From: Nodosilinea sp. LEGE 06152
GTDB lineage: Bacteria; Cyanobacteriota; Cyanobacteriia; Phormidesmidales; Phormidesmidaceae
Reading direction: 5' to 3'
Assembly (NCBI RefSeq): GCF_015207525.1
Contig: NZ_JADEWR010000003.1
Span: 186,255 to 250,254, forward strand
Length of the DNA: 64,000 nucleotides
Below the pieces are notes generated by a model. The model made no database searches. It had not been told where the DNA came from and saw only the letters and a list, made by a program, of their open reading frames with translations. Below are positions 17,874 to 26,718 of this stretch, one piece after another. The position numbers and the translations under genes are program-made. Positions within the stretch are counted from its first letter, which is position 1; each line of letters opens with the position of its first letter.

Positions 17874-18000
17874 TGCATACTTTTATCATTCTCTGGCTGG
17901 GGCAGCTGGCCTCGTCTGTCGGCAGCGCCATGACCTACTTTGCCCTCACCCTATGGGTGTGGGAGCGCACCCAGTCGGCCACGGCGATCGCCCTCATCCT
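17874..18000 (+). pseudogene. MFS transporter, N-terminal stub
   Basis: The ATG at 17874, 12 bp after the binding-protein gene, starts MHTFIILWLGQLASSVGSA, then MTYFALTLWVWERTQSATA, the standard first and second helices of an MFS exporter. After about 42 codons the sequence changes to integrase-like DNA and the transporter is lost. In siderophore loci an MFS protein often exports the siderophore; that role is inferred here from context. Confidence 0.6.
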
Positions 18001-18009
18001 GGCCCTACT

Positions 18010-18507
18010 ACGCCCCCTTGGGTACGCTTCCTCTTGGACTGGCTGCCGCGCCGAGGAAGCCGCCCTCAATTGGGGACACGTGGCCCCAGACTGCCGAGAG
18101 GTGTTAATCGCTGAGGCCCTGTCCCAGGCCCAGAAAGAGGCCCAGCACACCAAAACGTAAAAACTACCCAGTTCCCCTGTGGTGACCGCCTCGCCCGCCT
18201 GCTGCGCCAGCAGCGGCCCCACGAAGGCTGTCGAGAAGGGTGGGTGTTCCCCGGCAAAGAGGGGGGCAGTATGAACTACACCAATTTCCAGACCCGTTTT
18301 TGGCGGCCCATCGTGAAGGAGCTGGCCGAGCAGGGCCACGTCGCCTTCTACCTGACCCAGTACCACACCCGCCACACCTGGATCACCGGAGCACTCGAAG
18401 CTGGCGTTTCAGTGCAGGATGTGAGCTACTTAGTCAGGGTCTCGACCGCGATAATTTATAAGCACTACGCGGCCAGGGCCAGGCGTCCGATCATCCCTGA
18501 ATTTTGA
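18010..18507 (+). pseudogene. Tyrosine recombinase/integrase, C-terminal remnant
   Basis: Reads WTGCRAEEA-x-LNWGHV (18030 on), then after a frame change near 18160 QFPCGDRLARLL and WVFPGKEGGSMNYTNFQTRFW, then YHTRHTWITGALEAGVSVQDVSYLV and a final KHYA. This is the catalytic half of a phage-type integrase: TGCR holds the first Arg, HTRH the His-x-x-Arg-His type box, and Tyr of KHY is a candidate nucleophile. The N-terminal half is missing, and at least two frameshifts are present. It is fused to the MFS stub. Confidence 0.65.
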
Positions 18508-18612
18508 CCTGGACTAAGCCCGGCCTAAAACACCCAACTGGCACAGGGGCAAAACCCTTGAAACCTCGTTGGCCCAGAGTGAGCAGAGGACATCGCCACC
18601 AAAACGGCAAAA

Positions 18613-18631
18613 GCCCCTTTAGAGAAGGGGC
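18613..18631. terminator. Hairpin GCCCCTT/AAGGGGC
   Basis: A 7-bp perfect stem with a 5-base loop between the integrase remnant and the pentapeptide gene, in a 205-base gap without genes. No U-run follows on either strand, so terminator function is uncertain. Confidence 0.3.
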
Positions 18632-18712
18632 CTAGACCGCATAGCGCACCGTTGAATAGTTGCCGTCCCACGCAACTAGGCTCGCTGGACTATGAGACAA
18701 ACAGCGGCGCAA

Positions 18713-19756
18713 TCAAGGGTGGTTAGGCCCAGCAGGCGGTTTAACCTCGATGCCTAGCTGTGTTTTGAGAGCAGTTGGGATATTTATTGCTTGGGCGACT
18801 TCGGTTATGTCTGGCCAAATTGTTTTCTCCCCAATGATGTTTTCGAGGTTGGCCGCGTAGAGGTGAGCTCCGTGGAGGTTCGCCTCGGTGAGGTAAGCCC
18901 CATGGAGGTTCGCCCCGGTGAGGACGGCACCGCTGAAGTTGGCACGGAGCAGCTTGGCACCGACTAGGTTGGCACCGAGCAGGCTGGCATTACTGAGGTC
19001 GGCGCTGAAGAGTTTTGCACCGCTGAGATTGGCACCGCCGAGATTGGCACCGCTGAGATTGGTACTGAAGAGGTCGGCATCACTGAGGTTGGTACTGAAG
19101 AAGTTAGCTTCGCAGAGGTTAGCACCGAAAAGGTTAGCACTGAGGAGGTTAGCACTGAGGAGGTTAGCACCGCTGAGATTAGCCTTACTGAGATTGGCAC
19201 CGCTGAGGTTGGCACCGCTGAGGTTGGCACCGCTGAGGTCTATTGTTTGTTCGTTTTCTATAGGTGTACGCCGTCCAATGACAGTTAGAGTACTTTGAAT
19301 GTCTTGGGATAAGGGCTTCTCCCCTTCTTCTTTAGGTGCCCCTCTAGTCCTAACGAAAGCTGTTAGGACTTCCATGACAACAGAGTGATCTGCTTTAGAG
19401 TCCCTTGCGATTCGTTCAAGGGAGTAGATACCGCCAAGCCTGACTTCTAGCTTTTCATCAGCTAACATCTCAACAGCTTTGCTGAAACGGTCTGTGACGT
19501 TTTTATCCTTTGTAAGCTGTAAGTTTTTCCAAGCCAGAACGGCTGTGACGATAAAGCCTAGCCCTGCTATGGTCTGAATGACTTTTAGGGCATTGTCTCG
19601 ATTAGCATTTAGTAGTTCGGCTTTTGCTTTCTCATCAGTAATAGATGGGGGAACACCCATCTGAGGAACTCTCCAGATGAAAAATACTAGAAATGAAAGA
19701 CCAGCTATTGAACCCAGCACCCACAATCTTATGTTGCCTGTTGGAAGCTTAAGCAT
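18713..19756 (-). CDS. Membrane-anchored pentapeptide-repeat protein
   Basis: 347 residues. Two hydrophobic segments lie near the start (about 10-28 and 62-78). A conserved linker follows (DRFSKAVEMLADEKLEVRLGGIYSLERIARDS), typical of cyanobacterial pentapeptide proteins. From about 172 to 320 there are some 30 A(N/D)LSG units, forming a right-handed quadrilateral beta-helix. Function is unknown; a membrane-tethered scaffold is plausible. The repeat DNA is nearly periodic at 15 bases, which creates long artificial open frames on the opposite strand. Confidence 0.85.
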   Translation of the reverse strand: MLKLPTGNIRLWVLGSIAGLSFLVFFIWRVPQMGVPPSITDEKAKAELLNANRDNALKVIQTIAGLGFIVTAVLAWKNLQLTKDKNVTDRFSKAVEMLADEKLEVRLGGIYSLERIARDSKADHSVVMEVLTAFVRTRGAPKEEGEKPLSQDIQSTLTVIGRRTPIENEQTIDLSGANLSGANLSGANLSKANLSGANLLSANLLSANLFGANLCEANFFSTNLSDADLFSTNLSGANLGGANLSGAKLFSADLSNASLLGANLVGAKLLRANFSGAVLTGANLHGAYLTEANLHGAHLYAANLENIIGEKTIWPDITEVAQAINIPTALKTQLGIEVKPPAGPNHP

Positions 19757-20081
19757 GCTGGCTTGTGGCTAATGATATTTGGGCAAATCACATTGGCTAA
19801 GTGTACTGCCCCGGTAGGGTGGCTCTGGCCACCCTACCGGGCGGCATAGCAACTTTAACCCAAGTGCCCAGCTCAGCTAGATCGCTGACTGCACTCTGCC
19901 CCGGCGATCGCGCCCCACCGACAAGGGCACCATAAGCGAGCAGCGAGTTCCTGAAAGTAAGTTCCACCGTAGATGATATCAACAGCCCCCCTAGCCAACG
20001 CTGCAGCTAAGGGGGGTCGTTCTTTTGGGGAACCGTTGGGGGAAATTAACATTCCCTGCATTAGCCAACGTCTAGAATGTA
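19757..20081. other. Intergenic region with a 14-bp perfect hairpin
   Basis: No gene seen. It contains the stem CCCGGTAGGGTGGC/GCCACCCTACCGGG (19810-19823 and 19828-19841, 4-base loop). A related GTAGGGTGGGCA...TGCCCACC stem lies after the TonB pseudogene near 16736-16756. Such palindromes are common extragenic elements in cyanobacteria. Confidence 0.45.
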
Positions 20082-20154
<73 letters not shown>

Positions 20155-20240
20155 GAGGGAGCGCAAACTTCAGCGCTCACTTAAGATAGCAAGCCGGTGT
20201 CACACCTGACAAGACTGCAGGGAAAAAATGCTGATATTTT

Positions 20241-20690
20241 CTACTGCACCTCTCGCAGGCGAGCTACCTTGAGGTAGAAGTTGCCTGCCCCTTGCCCGGC
20301 GTAAGCGCTCACCCGCACGGTGTAGGAACCAGACTCTTCGATACGGGCGAAAAGCAAAGAATTGGTGGTGCCATCGGGGCCGTCGTCGTTTTCGCCCATG
20401 GTGACGCCGTCCTTGTTCATCAAAACCACCAGGGTGTCGAATTCGTCAGAGACGACATCGATCGCAACCTGGTCACCGGCCTCAAGATTTACCGTATAGT
20501 CGCGGGCAAACCCCCCTGTACCCGTGGGAATATCGCGATCGCTCAAAGCGTCATTAACTTCACGCGAGGCCGGTAGCACGATGGGGGTATAGACGGCGGT
20601 CTGTGCCCTGGCTGGCAGCGACGTTAGGGCCAGGGTCGTCAACGCGAAGGGCAGCAGCAGGCGGCGATAGAGGCGAGGGTGAAAGAGCAT
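20241..20690 (-). CDS. Secreted protein with pre-peptidase C-terminal (PPC) domain
   Basis: 149 residues. A signal peptide (about 1-29, LLLPFALTTLALTSLPARAQ, cleavage after ARA) is followed by one PPC beta-sandwich. YTVNLEAGDQVAIDVVSDEFDTLVVLM, ENDDGPDG and SGSYTVRVSAYAGQGAGNFYLKV are the family's typical strands and calcium-like acidic loop. PPC domains usually ride on secreted enzymes; here the domain stands alone. Located in the periplasm or exported. Upstream of tRNA-Phe on the same strand. Confidence 0.75.
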   Translation of the reverse strand: MLFHPRLYRRLLLPFALTTLALTSLPARAQTAVYTPIVLPASREVNDALSDRDIPTGTGGFARDYTVNLEAGDQVAIDVVSDEFDTLVVLMNKDGVTMGENDDGPDGTTNSLLFARIEESGSYTVRVSAYAGQGAGNFYLKVARLREVQ

Positions 20691-20869
20691 AGATTCTGGG
20701 AGAATGGGAGGTAAACATTGCCCAAAGGCACGAGGTCGTGCTCATTATGGCCTAGATCTCCAAATTGCTCCGGGAACTAAAAAAGTCTACACATACCCAA
20801 CCGCTCTACCCTGCGCGGTGGCTAGCGTTGACCCAGTCTGACTACGGACGCTGAAAACTGGGCTTTTGG

Positions 20870-22939
20870 TTGCGTCGTTTCGCTATTTCGTTGCTACACT
20901 CACAGACGACCAACGCCGTAGGTATGCCGCCTTTGTCCATGCTGGAGCGCCGCCGCCATCGTTCACTACCCTCAATGCCCAGAACCAGGCGCAGGCGACG
21001 ACAAGCTCCGCGTCGGCGGGCGTTGATGACCATGGCCCTAATTAGCAGTACCCTCCTGCTGGTGGCCTTTCGCGGGGCCAGCGAGTACTGGCGACAGCCC
21101 CTAGAGTTCACCCAGCGCCCGGTGGGTCAAATTGTCAATCGGGCTGAGGTGGCCACCGGCATTCGCCAGATTCAAACCGCCAACGGTCGCCCAACCCTCA
21201 CCCCCCTGCCCCTGGCCGAAGAGGTATGGACCTGCGAAGTGGTGGTAATTGGCGGCACCCTGGGAGGGGTTGCCGCTGCGGCCCAGGCCATGAAGACGGG
21301 TGTCACGACCTGCTTAATTGAGCTCACCCCCTGGATGGGGGGGCAGATTAGTTCTCAGGGCGTGTCGGCAATCGATGAGTCGCGGGCAATGCGGTGGCGA
21401 CGCAATTTTTCCCCCAGTTGGGAAGCGTTTAAGGCGTTGATCAGGCGTCAGCCTGTGTACCTGCCGCCGTGGACGGGGCTGCCTGCCCAGATGCCGGTAG
21501 ACCAAACCAACAGCTGCTGGGTGGGGGAGCTGTGCTTTACACCCCGTGCCGGAGCTACCGCCGCCGAGATGTGGCTACGGGAGGCTGCCAAGAGCGCGCC
21601 TGAGAGCCGCTGGGCCACCTCTACAGCCTTTAAAGGGGCCGCCTTTGACGCCTCAGGCCGCTATGTGACGGCGGTTTATGGGGTGCGCCGCATTCCCTTG
21701 AATCCAGACTATGTGCCTACCGGGCGGCTCTCCCAAGAGCTAGAGCGCTGGTATGCCTGGTCTGACGATGAGGCCTACAACAAAATTCCGATTCGGCTGC
21801 AGTCGCCCCCCGATCGCCGCATGATTGTGATTGACGCCACCGATACTGGCGAACTTGTGGGCTGGGCTAACTTTCCCCATCGCCTAGGGTCTGACGGCCA
21901 GGCCTTTACCGGCGAAGTCAACGCCCCAGCTCAAGACAATCCCGACTGCACCCAGGCCTACACCTACCCCTTTGTGCTGGCCACCCTCAACGACAAAAAC
22001 GAGAGCCTGAGGGAACTGCAAAAAATAGACCCCGTCCTGAGCAAAGCTGAGCACCGCAACGAATTTAACCTGGAGGGGTTTCCATTCTTCAACTTTGGCA
22101 GCGTGTTTAACTACCGCCGCATTGTCAGCCAGGTGGCGGGCAACTCCAATGTCAACCTGACCCGTCTGGGTGAAATGACCCTGATCAACTGGAACAAGGG
22201 GAACGACTGGCACTTTATGGACCCACCCCTGGTGTTTACCGAAGAGGACATTCGCCTCTCGGGGCAGCGCCAGGACTGGCTGGGAGGATTGTCGACAGAA
22301 TCGCTCAACTACGGCGAAGTTCATGCTCTAAAGTTTGCCGAGTGGCTGATCGAAACTGAAGCCACCAACAAACTGCCGCTCACCTATCTAAGCGGCAGTG
22401 CCTCTCCCCTGGGCACCCAGTCGGGCCTCAGCATTGCGCCCTATATTCGCGAAGGGCGGCGCATTTTAGGTCGCCCGGCCTACGGGCAGGACAGCTTTAT
22501 GGCGGTGGAAGCCGACCTGCGCGAAGACATGACGGGCGGGCGTGACTTTAGGGCTACCGCCGTTGCCCTGGCCCACTATGACATCGACATTCACGGCTGC
22601 CGCTACCGGTCTTGGCGGCCCTCCTACGAGGCGGCGGGGGCCAGCATTAAAGAGTTTGTGGTGCGGCCCCTGCAAATTCCCCTGGAGGCGCTGGTGCCCC
22701 AGGGGGTCGACAATGTGCTGATTGGGGGCAAAAGCATTGCCGTTAGCCACATTGTCAATGGGGTAACGCGGGTGCACTACGGCGAGTGGAGCGTTGGCAG
22801 CGCGGCGGGGGGCACAGCGGGATGGCTCCTGCGCTACGGCAGGCCGTACGATCTAACTCCGGCTCAGATTGTGGTGACGGGGCAAATGCCAGCGCTCCAG
22901 ACGTTTTTGATTGAGCAGGGCCTGCGGTTTACCTGGTAG
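20870..22939 (+). CDS. FAD-dependent oxidoreductase, membrane-anchored or exported
   Basis: Up to 689 residues. After a very basic leader and a hydrophobic segment (about 51-68, ALMTMALISSTLLLVAF), a Rossmann FAD motif VVVIGGTLGGVAAAAQA begins near residue 124, followed by LIELTPWMGGQISSQGVS. This is the FAD_oxidored (PF12831-like) pattern. The C-terminal part has NVLIGGKSIAVSH and a second dinucleotide-like end. The substrate is unknown. The start is uncertain: ATGs at 20924 and 20939 are equally possible and give the same membrane anchor. Confidence 0.75.
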   Translation: MRRFAISLLHSQTTNAVGMPPLSMLERRRHRSLPSMPRTRRRRRQAPRRRALMTMALISSTLLLVAFRGASEYWRQPLEFTQRPVGQIVNRAEVATGIRQIQTANGRPTLTPLPLAEEVWTCEVVVIGGTLGGVAAAAQAMKTGVTTCLIELTPWMGGQISSQGVSAIDESRAMRWRRNFSPSWEAFKALIRRQPVYLPPWTGLPAQMPVDQTNSCWVGELCFTPRAGATAAEMWLREAAKSAPESRWATSTAFKGAAFDASGRYVTAVYGVRRIPLNPDYVPTGRLSQELERWYAWSDDEAYNKIPIRLQSPPDRRMIVIDATDTGELVGWANFPHRLGSDGQAFTGEVNAPAQDNPDCTQAYTYPFVLATLNDKNESLRELQKIDPVLSKAEHRNEFNLEGFPFFNFGSVFNYRRIVSQVAGNSNVNLTRLGEMTLINWNKGNDWHFMDPPLVFTEEDIRLSGQRQDWLGGLSTESLNYGEVHALKFAEWLIETEATNKLPLTYLSGSASPLGTQSGLSIAPYIREGRRILGRPAYGQDSFMAVEADLREDMTGGRDFRATAVALAHYDIDIHGCRYRSWRPSYEAAGASIKEFVVRPLQIPLEALVPQGVDNVLIGGKSIAVSHIVNGVTRVHYGEWSVGSAAGGTAGWLLRYGRPYDLTPAQIVVTGQMPALQTFLIEQGLRFTW

Positions 22940-23042
22940 CGATCGCGGGCCAGGGCTGGGACACGCAACCTTGGCCTATCCTAGAGGGTGCTGGCCCAGA
23001 GAAAGAACCAGAGCCAGAAAGGTATACGAAAAGGGTGTGAAG

Positions 23043-24224
23043 ATGGCAAAGGGGATGCGCCGTAGGCTGTGGCAAGTGGTGTGGCGGCGATCGCAGGCCC
23101 TGGCGCTAGCCCTGGGCTTACTGCTGCTGGTCACCAGCTGCGCCATCCCGCAGATCAAGGCGGAGGACCGGCTGTTTATCCCTGTCACCGTTGAGCTGCT
23201 GGATGTCTACAATCTGCCGCCCCAGTCGTTTGAGGGCACTACCGTGGGGGGAATATCGGCGCTGGTCTACGATCGCCCCCGCGATCGGATCTACGCCCTC
23301 TCCGACGATCGCGGCCGCTTTGGCCCTGCCCGCTTTTACACCCTGGCCGTTACCCTGGGGGGCAGTGCCAGCCAGCCCCAGTTCGGCACCGTTCGCTTTG
23401 AGGCCGTCACCCCCCTACTCGATGCCGCCGGTAACCCCTACCCCAGGGGCAGCATCGACCCCGAGGGTATGGCCCTATCGCCCCGCGACTCGCTCTTTAT
23501 CGGCAGTGAGGGCGATGTGGAGCAAAATGCACCGCCCTTCATTGGCGAATTTGACCGGCAGACCGGACGGGTGATCGCCACGCTGCCCCTGCCCGAGCGC
23601 TACCTGCCCGACGACCCCGACCAGGCCACCCGAGGTGTACAAAACAACCTCAGCCTGGAAGCCCTGACGGTGGCTGGAACCTCTGGCGGAGCGGGCATGA
23701 TCGAGCCCTTTCGCCTGTTTGCCGCCACCGAGTCGGCCCTGGTGCAAGACTACAACAACGACCCCAGCCAGCCCCTCAACAGCCGCTTCTTGCACTACTT
23801 AATCGGCGACGACCAGTCAACGCTGATTGCCGAGCACCGCTATCCCCTCGACTTAGAACCCTCCGGGGCAGTGGTGAACGGTCTGACTGCCCTGCTGGCG
23901 ATCGACCCCGGCGGGCACTTTCTGGCCTTAGAGCGCGCCTTTGGCCTGCGGGGCATGCAGGTCAAGCTCTACCAGCTGGCCACTGGCGGTGCCACCGATA
24001 CCTCCACCATTCCCAGCCTGGCCGGGGATGTGGCGGGGATCTCGCCCATTCGCAAGCAGCTGGTGCTCGACTTTGCTGAGACGCCCCTGGCAGTAGATAA
24101 CCTGGAGGGCATGACCCTGGGACCACGCCTGCCCGACGGCAGCCAGAGTTTGCTCATAGTCAGCGACAACAACTTTGAGAGCGATCGCGCCACCCAGCTG
24201 CTTCTTTTGCGGTTGCAGATGTAA
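23043..24224 (+). CDS. Esterase-like phytase-family lipoprotein
   Basis: 393 residues. Signal LALALGLLLLVTSC carries a lipobox. The mature part matches the esterase-like phytase (PF13449) beta-propeller: GGISALVYDRPRDRIYALSDDRG, GSIDPEGMALSP, SEGDVEQNAPPFIGEFD, NLSLEALTV and DNLEGMTLGPRLPDGSQSLLIVSDNNF. It probably acts on phosphate esters at the cell surface; the activity is inferred. ATG 23043 was chosen because the signal starts just after it. It follows the FAD enzyme by 100 bp on the same strand. Confidence 0.75.
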   Translation: MAKGMRRRLWQVVWRRSQALALALGLLLLVTSCAIPQIKAEDRLFIPVTVELLDVYNLPPQSFEGTTVGGISALVYDRPRDRIYALSDDRGRFGPARFYTLAVTLGGSASQPQFGTVRFEAVTPLLDAAGNPYPRGSIDPEGMALSPRDSLFIGSEGDVEQNAPPFIGEFDRQTGRVIATLPLPERYLPDDPDQATRGVQNNLSLEALTVAGTSGGAGMIEPFRLFAATESALVQDYNNDPSQPLNSRFLHYLIGDDQSTLIAEHRYPLDLEPSGAVVNGLTALLAIDPGGHFLALERAFGLRGMQVKLYQLATGGATDTSTIPSLAGDVAGISPIRKQLVLDFAETPLAVDNLEGMTLGPRLPDGSQSLLIVSDNNFESDRATQLLLLRLQM

Positions 24225-24269
24225 TGCTTCTATTGCAAATGTCTACTGGATTAGGACAGGTTCGGCGCA

Positions 24270-24292
24270 GGGGCATTGCAGTGCAATGCCCC
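24270..24292. repeat. Perfect extragenic palindrome
   Basis: GGGGCATTGCA and TGCAATGCCCC flank a single G, an 11-bp perfect stem downstream of the phytase-like gene. It may act as a terminator for both convergent genes, but no U-run is adjacent. The form is like interspersed palindromes common in cyanobacteria. Confidence 0.5.
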
Positions 24293-24421
24293 TACCAGAG
24301 GATTTCGCCCATTTTAAAGTGTCCTACTCAATCGACCGCTGCTATATCACGCCAAAATAAGGGGTAGGCCCTCGCCCACCCCCTACTCAGAGAAGATTGC
24401 CAACGGTCGTAGAGACGCCAA

Positions 24422-24976
24422 TTAGCTAGCGGCGCTGCCGATCGCCCCTTTGAGAGCCGCAATACCCTGCTCGACGCTGGCCCACAGACCCATATCAGGC
24501 TCTTGACCAGCTATTTCACGGGTGCCAACAAAGTACAGAACGCCTTTGAGCACCTCCTGGTGAGCCCGATTCTCAAAGTTGACTTTGTTGAGCGGCTCCA
24601 TAGCGTTTTGAAGGTCATCGCTCAGGGTTTGACCCACCTTGTGCAGCACCAAACCATTCATTGTCTGCTGGTGCTTCAGCAATTCAAGCTGAAAGAACTT
24701 GTCGTATAGAGACAATTCTGAACCGTTCATCATTTGGGTGACGGCTTCAGCATGCTTTTGGGTAATATCGCGCGGCTCTGCTGCAGAACCCAGCTTAGTC
24801 GCGGCCTCTTCAATGTTGCTGAGGTTGGCGCGATCGCTCTTCAGCATCCCTTCCAGGCGCTCACGAATGGTGTGATCGTCGGTGGCCGTCATGAGCTTTT
24901 GCTCGCTGTCAATCAAGACATTTTGGAAAAGCTTCAGGTCAGCAAGTTTGGTGGTCAAGGTTGTCATATCAGTCAT
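24422..24976 (-). CDS. Helical protein, hemerythrin/ferritin-like family (tentative)
   Basis: 184 residues, all-helical in character. NVLIDSEQKLM, LELLKHQQTMNGLVLHKVGQ, and VNFENRAHQEVLKGVLYFVGTRE-x-x-GQEPDMGLWA match cyanobacterial proteins labelled HHE/hemerythrin-like. His and Glu residues in helices (His107, His118, His144 region) could bind metal, but no complete HHE ligand set can be assigned by eye. Stand-alone gene. Confidence 0.5.
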   Translation of the reverse strand: MTDMTTLTTKLADLKLFQNVLIDSEQKLMTATDDHTIRERLEGMLKSDRANLSNIEEAATKLGSAAEPRDITQKHAEAVTQMMNGSELSLYDKFFQLELLKHQQTMNGLVLHKVGQTLSDDLQNAMEPLNKVNFENRAHQEVLKGVLYFVGTREIAGQEPDMGLWASVEQGIAALKGAIGSAAS

Positions 24977-25178
24977 TAGATGTATTTCCTAACTAAAAGT
25001 TTGATAGTGTTTCATTACTCACAATTTTTATGATTCCGTAGGAATTTAGGGGCATCCTCTCTCTTTGGAGAGGTTCGAGTCGAAAGCCGTCTGCGCCACC
25101 CAGCTCCTTTCGCGGCTGACCCTATAGCGACCCCTTAGGCAAGACCCGCCCAGCTACCCAATGCTCCCAAAAACCCTC

Positions 25179-25766
25179 CTAAAAGGGTTTGCCCTTTTCG
25201 TCTCGCTGCCGCTTGAGGGCTTCCTCGTACCACTCCAGCTCGTCTAAAAAGGAGCCGAGTCGTTCGATCAGTGACTCATCCTGAGGTTCTCCATCAGCAT
25301 TGAGGGCTTCGGTAATTTTTGGGATGGCAAACATCGACGAAATGGTTGGCATGCCCATCTCGCCCAGAAACACTCGCAGGTGGACGGCGGCCCGCACACC
25401 CCCAAAACCACCCACGGAGTAAGAGACTATTCCCGCCGGGCGAAAGTAGTACTCTTCAAGGAAGTGATCCATCAAGTTACTCAACCCCGGCAGGATGGAG
25501 TGGTTGTATTCGCCCGTCACTACCACAAACCCATCGGCGGTGCGAATGTGCTCGGCCAGCTCCTCCATTTTGGCCGGGGCTTGGCCAGGTTCATGCTCTT
25601 TATACATGCGATCGAGCAGGCCAAAATCGTACTCCATGGCATCAGCAAAGACAGTGGTGTGGCCGCGCTGAGTTAGGTGCTCTAGCAGAAATTTGGCGGC
25701 CCGAATACCGTTGCGATCGCGTCTGTACGAACCGTAGAAAACCACTGTTTTGAATGCCATGGCCAA
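25179..25766 (-). CDS. NAD(P)H-dependent FMN reductase
   Basis: 195 residues of flavodoxin-like fold: FYGSYRRDRNGIRAAKFL forms the FMN phosphate loop, VTGEYNHSILPGLSNLMDHF is the family signature around the flavin, and GGFGGVRAA the third loop. Expected to reduce FMN or quinones with NAD(P)H in the cytoplasm. An ATG two codons downstream is also possible. Single gene. Confidence 0.8.
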   Translation of the reverse strand: MAMAFKTVVFYGSYRRDRNGIRAAKFLLEHLTQRGHTTVFADAMEYDFGLLDRMYKEHEPGQAPAKMEELAEHIRTADGFVVVTGEYNHSILPGLSNLMDHFLEEYYFRPAGIVSYSVGGFGGVRAAVHLRVFLGEMGMPTISSMFAIPKITEALNADGEPQDESLIERLGSFLDELEWYEEALKRQRDEKGKPF

Positions 25767-25881
25767 GCAACCTCAATTAGGACGTGGGCTCTACTAGAAC
25801 CACCGCCCCATCTTAGGGCGCAAACCTTAAATTTCAGTGAGGCAACTGCCCCAGCATATAGTCCCTATCCAGGCGCTGCCC

Positions 25882-26718
25882 CTACCGCACCAGCCGTGGA
25901 TACAGCCGCCCACAAAAGGCAATCAGCACAGCAGCCACGCCCACCAAAATCGACAGGCTCAGCCCCAGGCTGTAGCTGCCCGCCGGCTCTACCAGCATCA
26001 GCTGGCGCAGGGCATCGACCATGTAGGTCAGCGGGTTGAGCCGCGACACTACCTGCAGCCAGACGGGCATAATCGCGATCGGGTAGATCGCGTTGCTGGC
26101 AAAGAACAGCGGCATCATCATCAGCTGCCCGACGCCCATCACCCGCTCGTGGGTCTGCGCCCAGCAGGCCACAATCAGCGAGAAGGTCGAAAACAGCGCC
26201 GCCCCCAGCATCACCACCAGAGCCACACCGAGAATCGCCAGGGGGTTCCAGTTAATTCCCACCCCCATCAGGGCCGCCACAATATAGATGACTAGCAGCT
26301 GCGATAGACACCGCACCCCAGCCCCGATCGCCTTACCCAGCACCAGGGCCGACTTGGGCGCAGGGCTGACCATCAGCTTGTGCAAAATCCCCAAATCCTT
26401 CTCCCAGATCACCAGCAGCCCGGTGAAGATCGACATAAACAGCACGCTCTGGGCGAGAATGCCCGGCGTCATAAAGTCGATGTAGCTGAGGTCGCCCGTG
26501 GGAATGCCCCGTACTTGAGTAAAGACCTGGCCAAAAATGGTTAGCCACAGCACCGGCTGCACCGCGCGGGTAAACAGCTGAATGGGGTCGTGGCGCAGCT
26601 TGCGCACTTCCAGTTCGGCGGCGACTAGGGCCTGGGCAATAAAGTCTTCGACGGGGGCGGTCACTCGGCCTCGATTAACCCAGTCGTTTAGCGGTACGGC
26701 GTGTGGTTGACGTGTCAC
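25882..26718 (-). CDS. ABC-2 type export permease
   Basis: 278 residues from a GTG at 26718. Six hydrophobic segments, with the ABC-2 signature region VMGVGQLMMMPLFFASNAIYPIAIMPVWLQVVSRLNPLTYMVDALR. It is the membrane part of an exporter with the ATPase encoded just upstream (44-bp overlap if GTG is right). Substrate unknown; such pairs often give drug or antibiotic resistance. An upstream start inside the ATPase gene cannot be ruled out. Confidence 0.8.
   Translation of the reverse strand: MTRQPHAVPLNDWVNRGRVTAPVEDFIAQALVAAELEVRKLRHDPIQLFTRAVQPVLWLTIFGQVFTQVRGIPTGDLSYIDFMTPGILAQSVLFMSIFTGLLVIWEKDLGILHKLMVSPAPKSALVLGKAIGAGVRCLSQLLVIYIVAALMGVGINWNPLAILGVALVVMLGAALFSTFSLIVACWAQTHERVMGVGQLMMMPLFFASNAIYPIAIMPVWLQVVSRLNPLTYMVDALRQLMLVEPAGSYSLGLSLSILVGVAAVLIAFCGRLYPRLVR

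Noticed and set aside
18918-19298. 126-codon plus-strand frame opposite the pentapeptide gene
   Set aside because: It is a mirror of the 15-base repeat DNA and reads as Leu/Ala/Arg low complexity.
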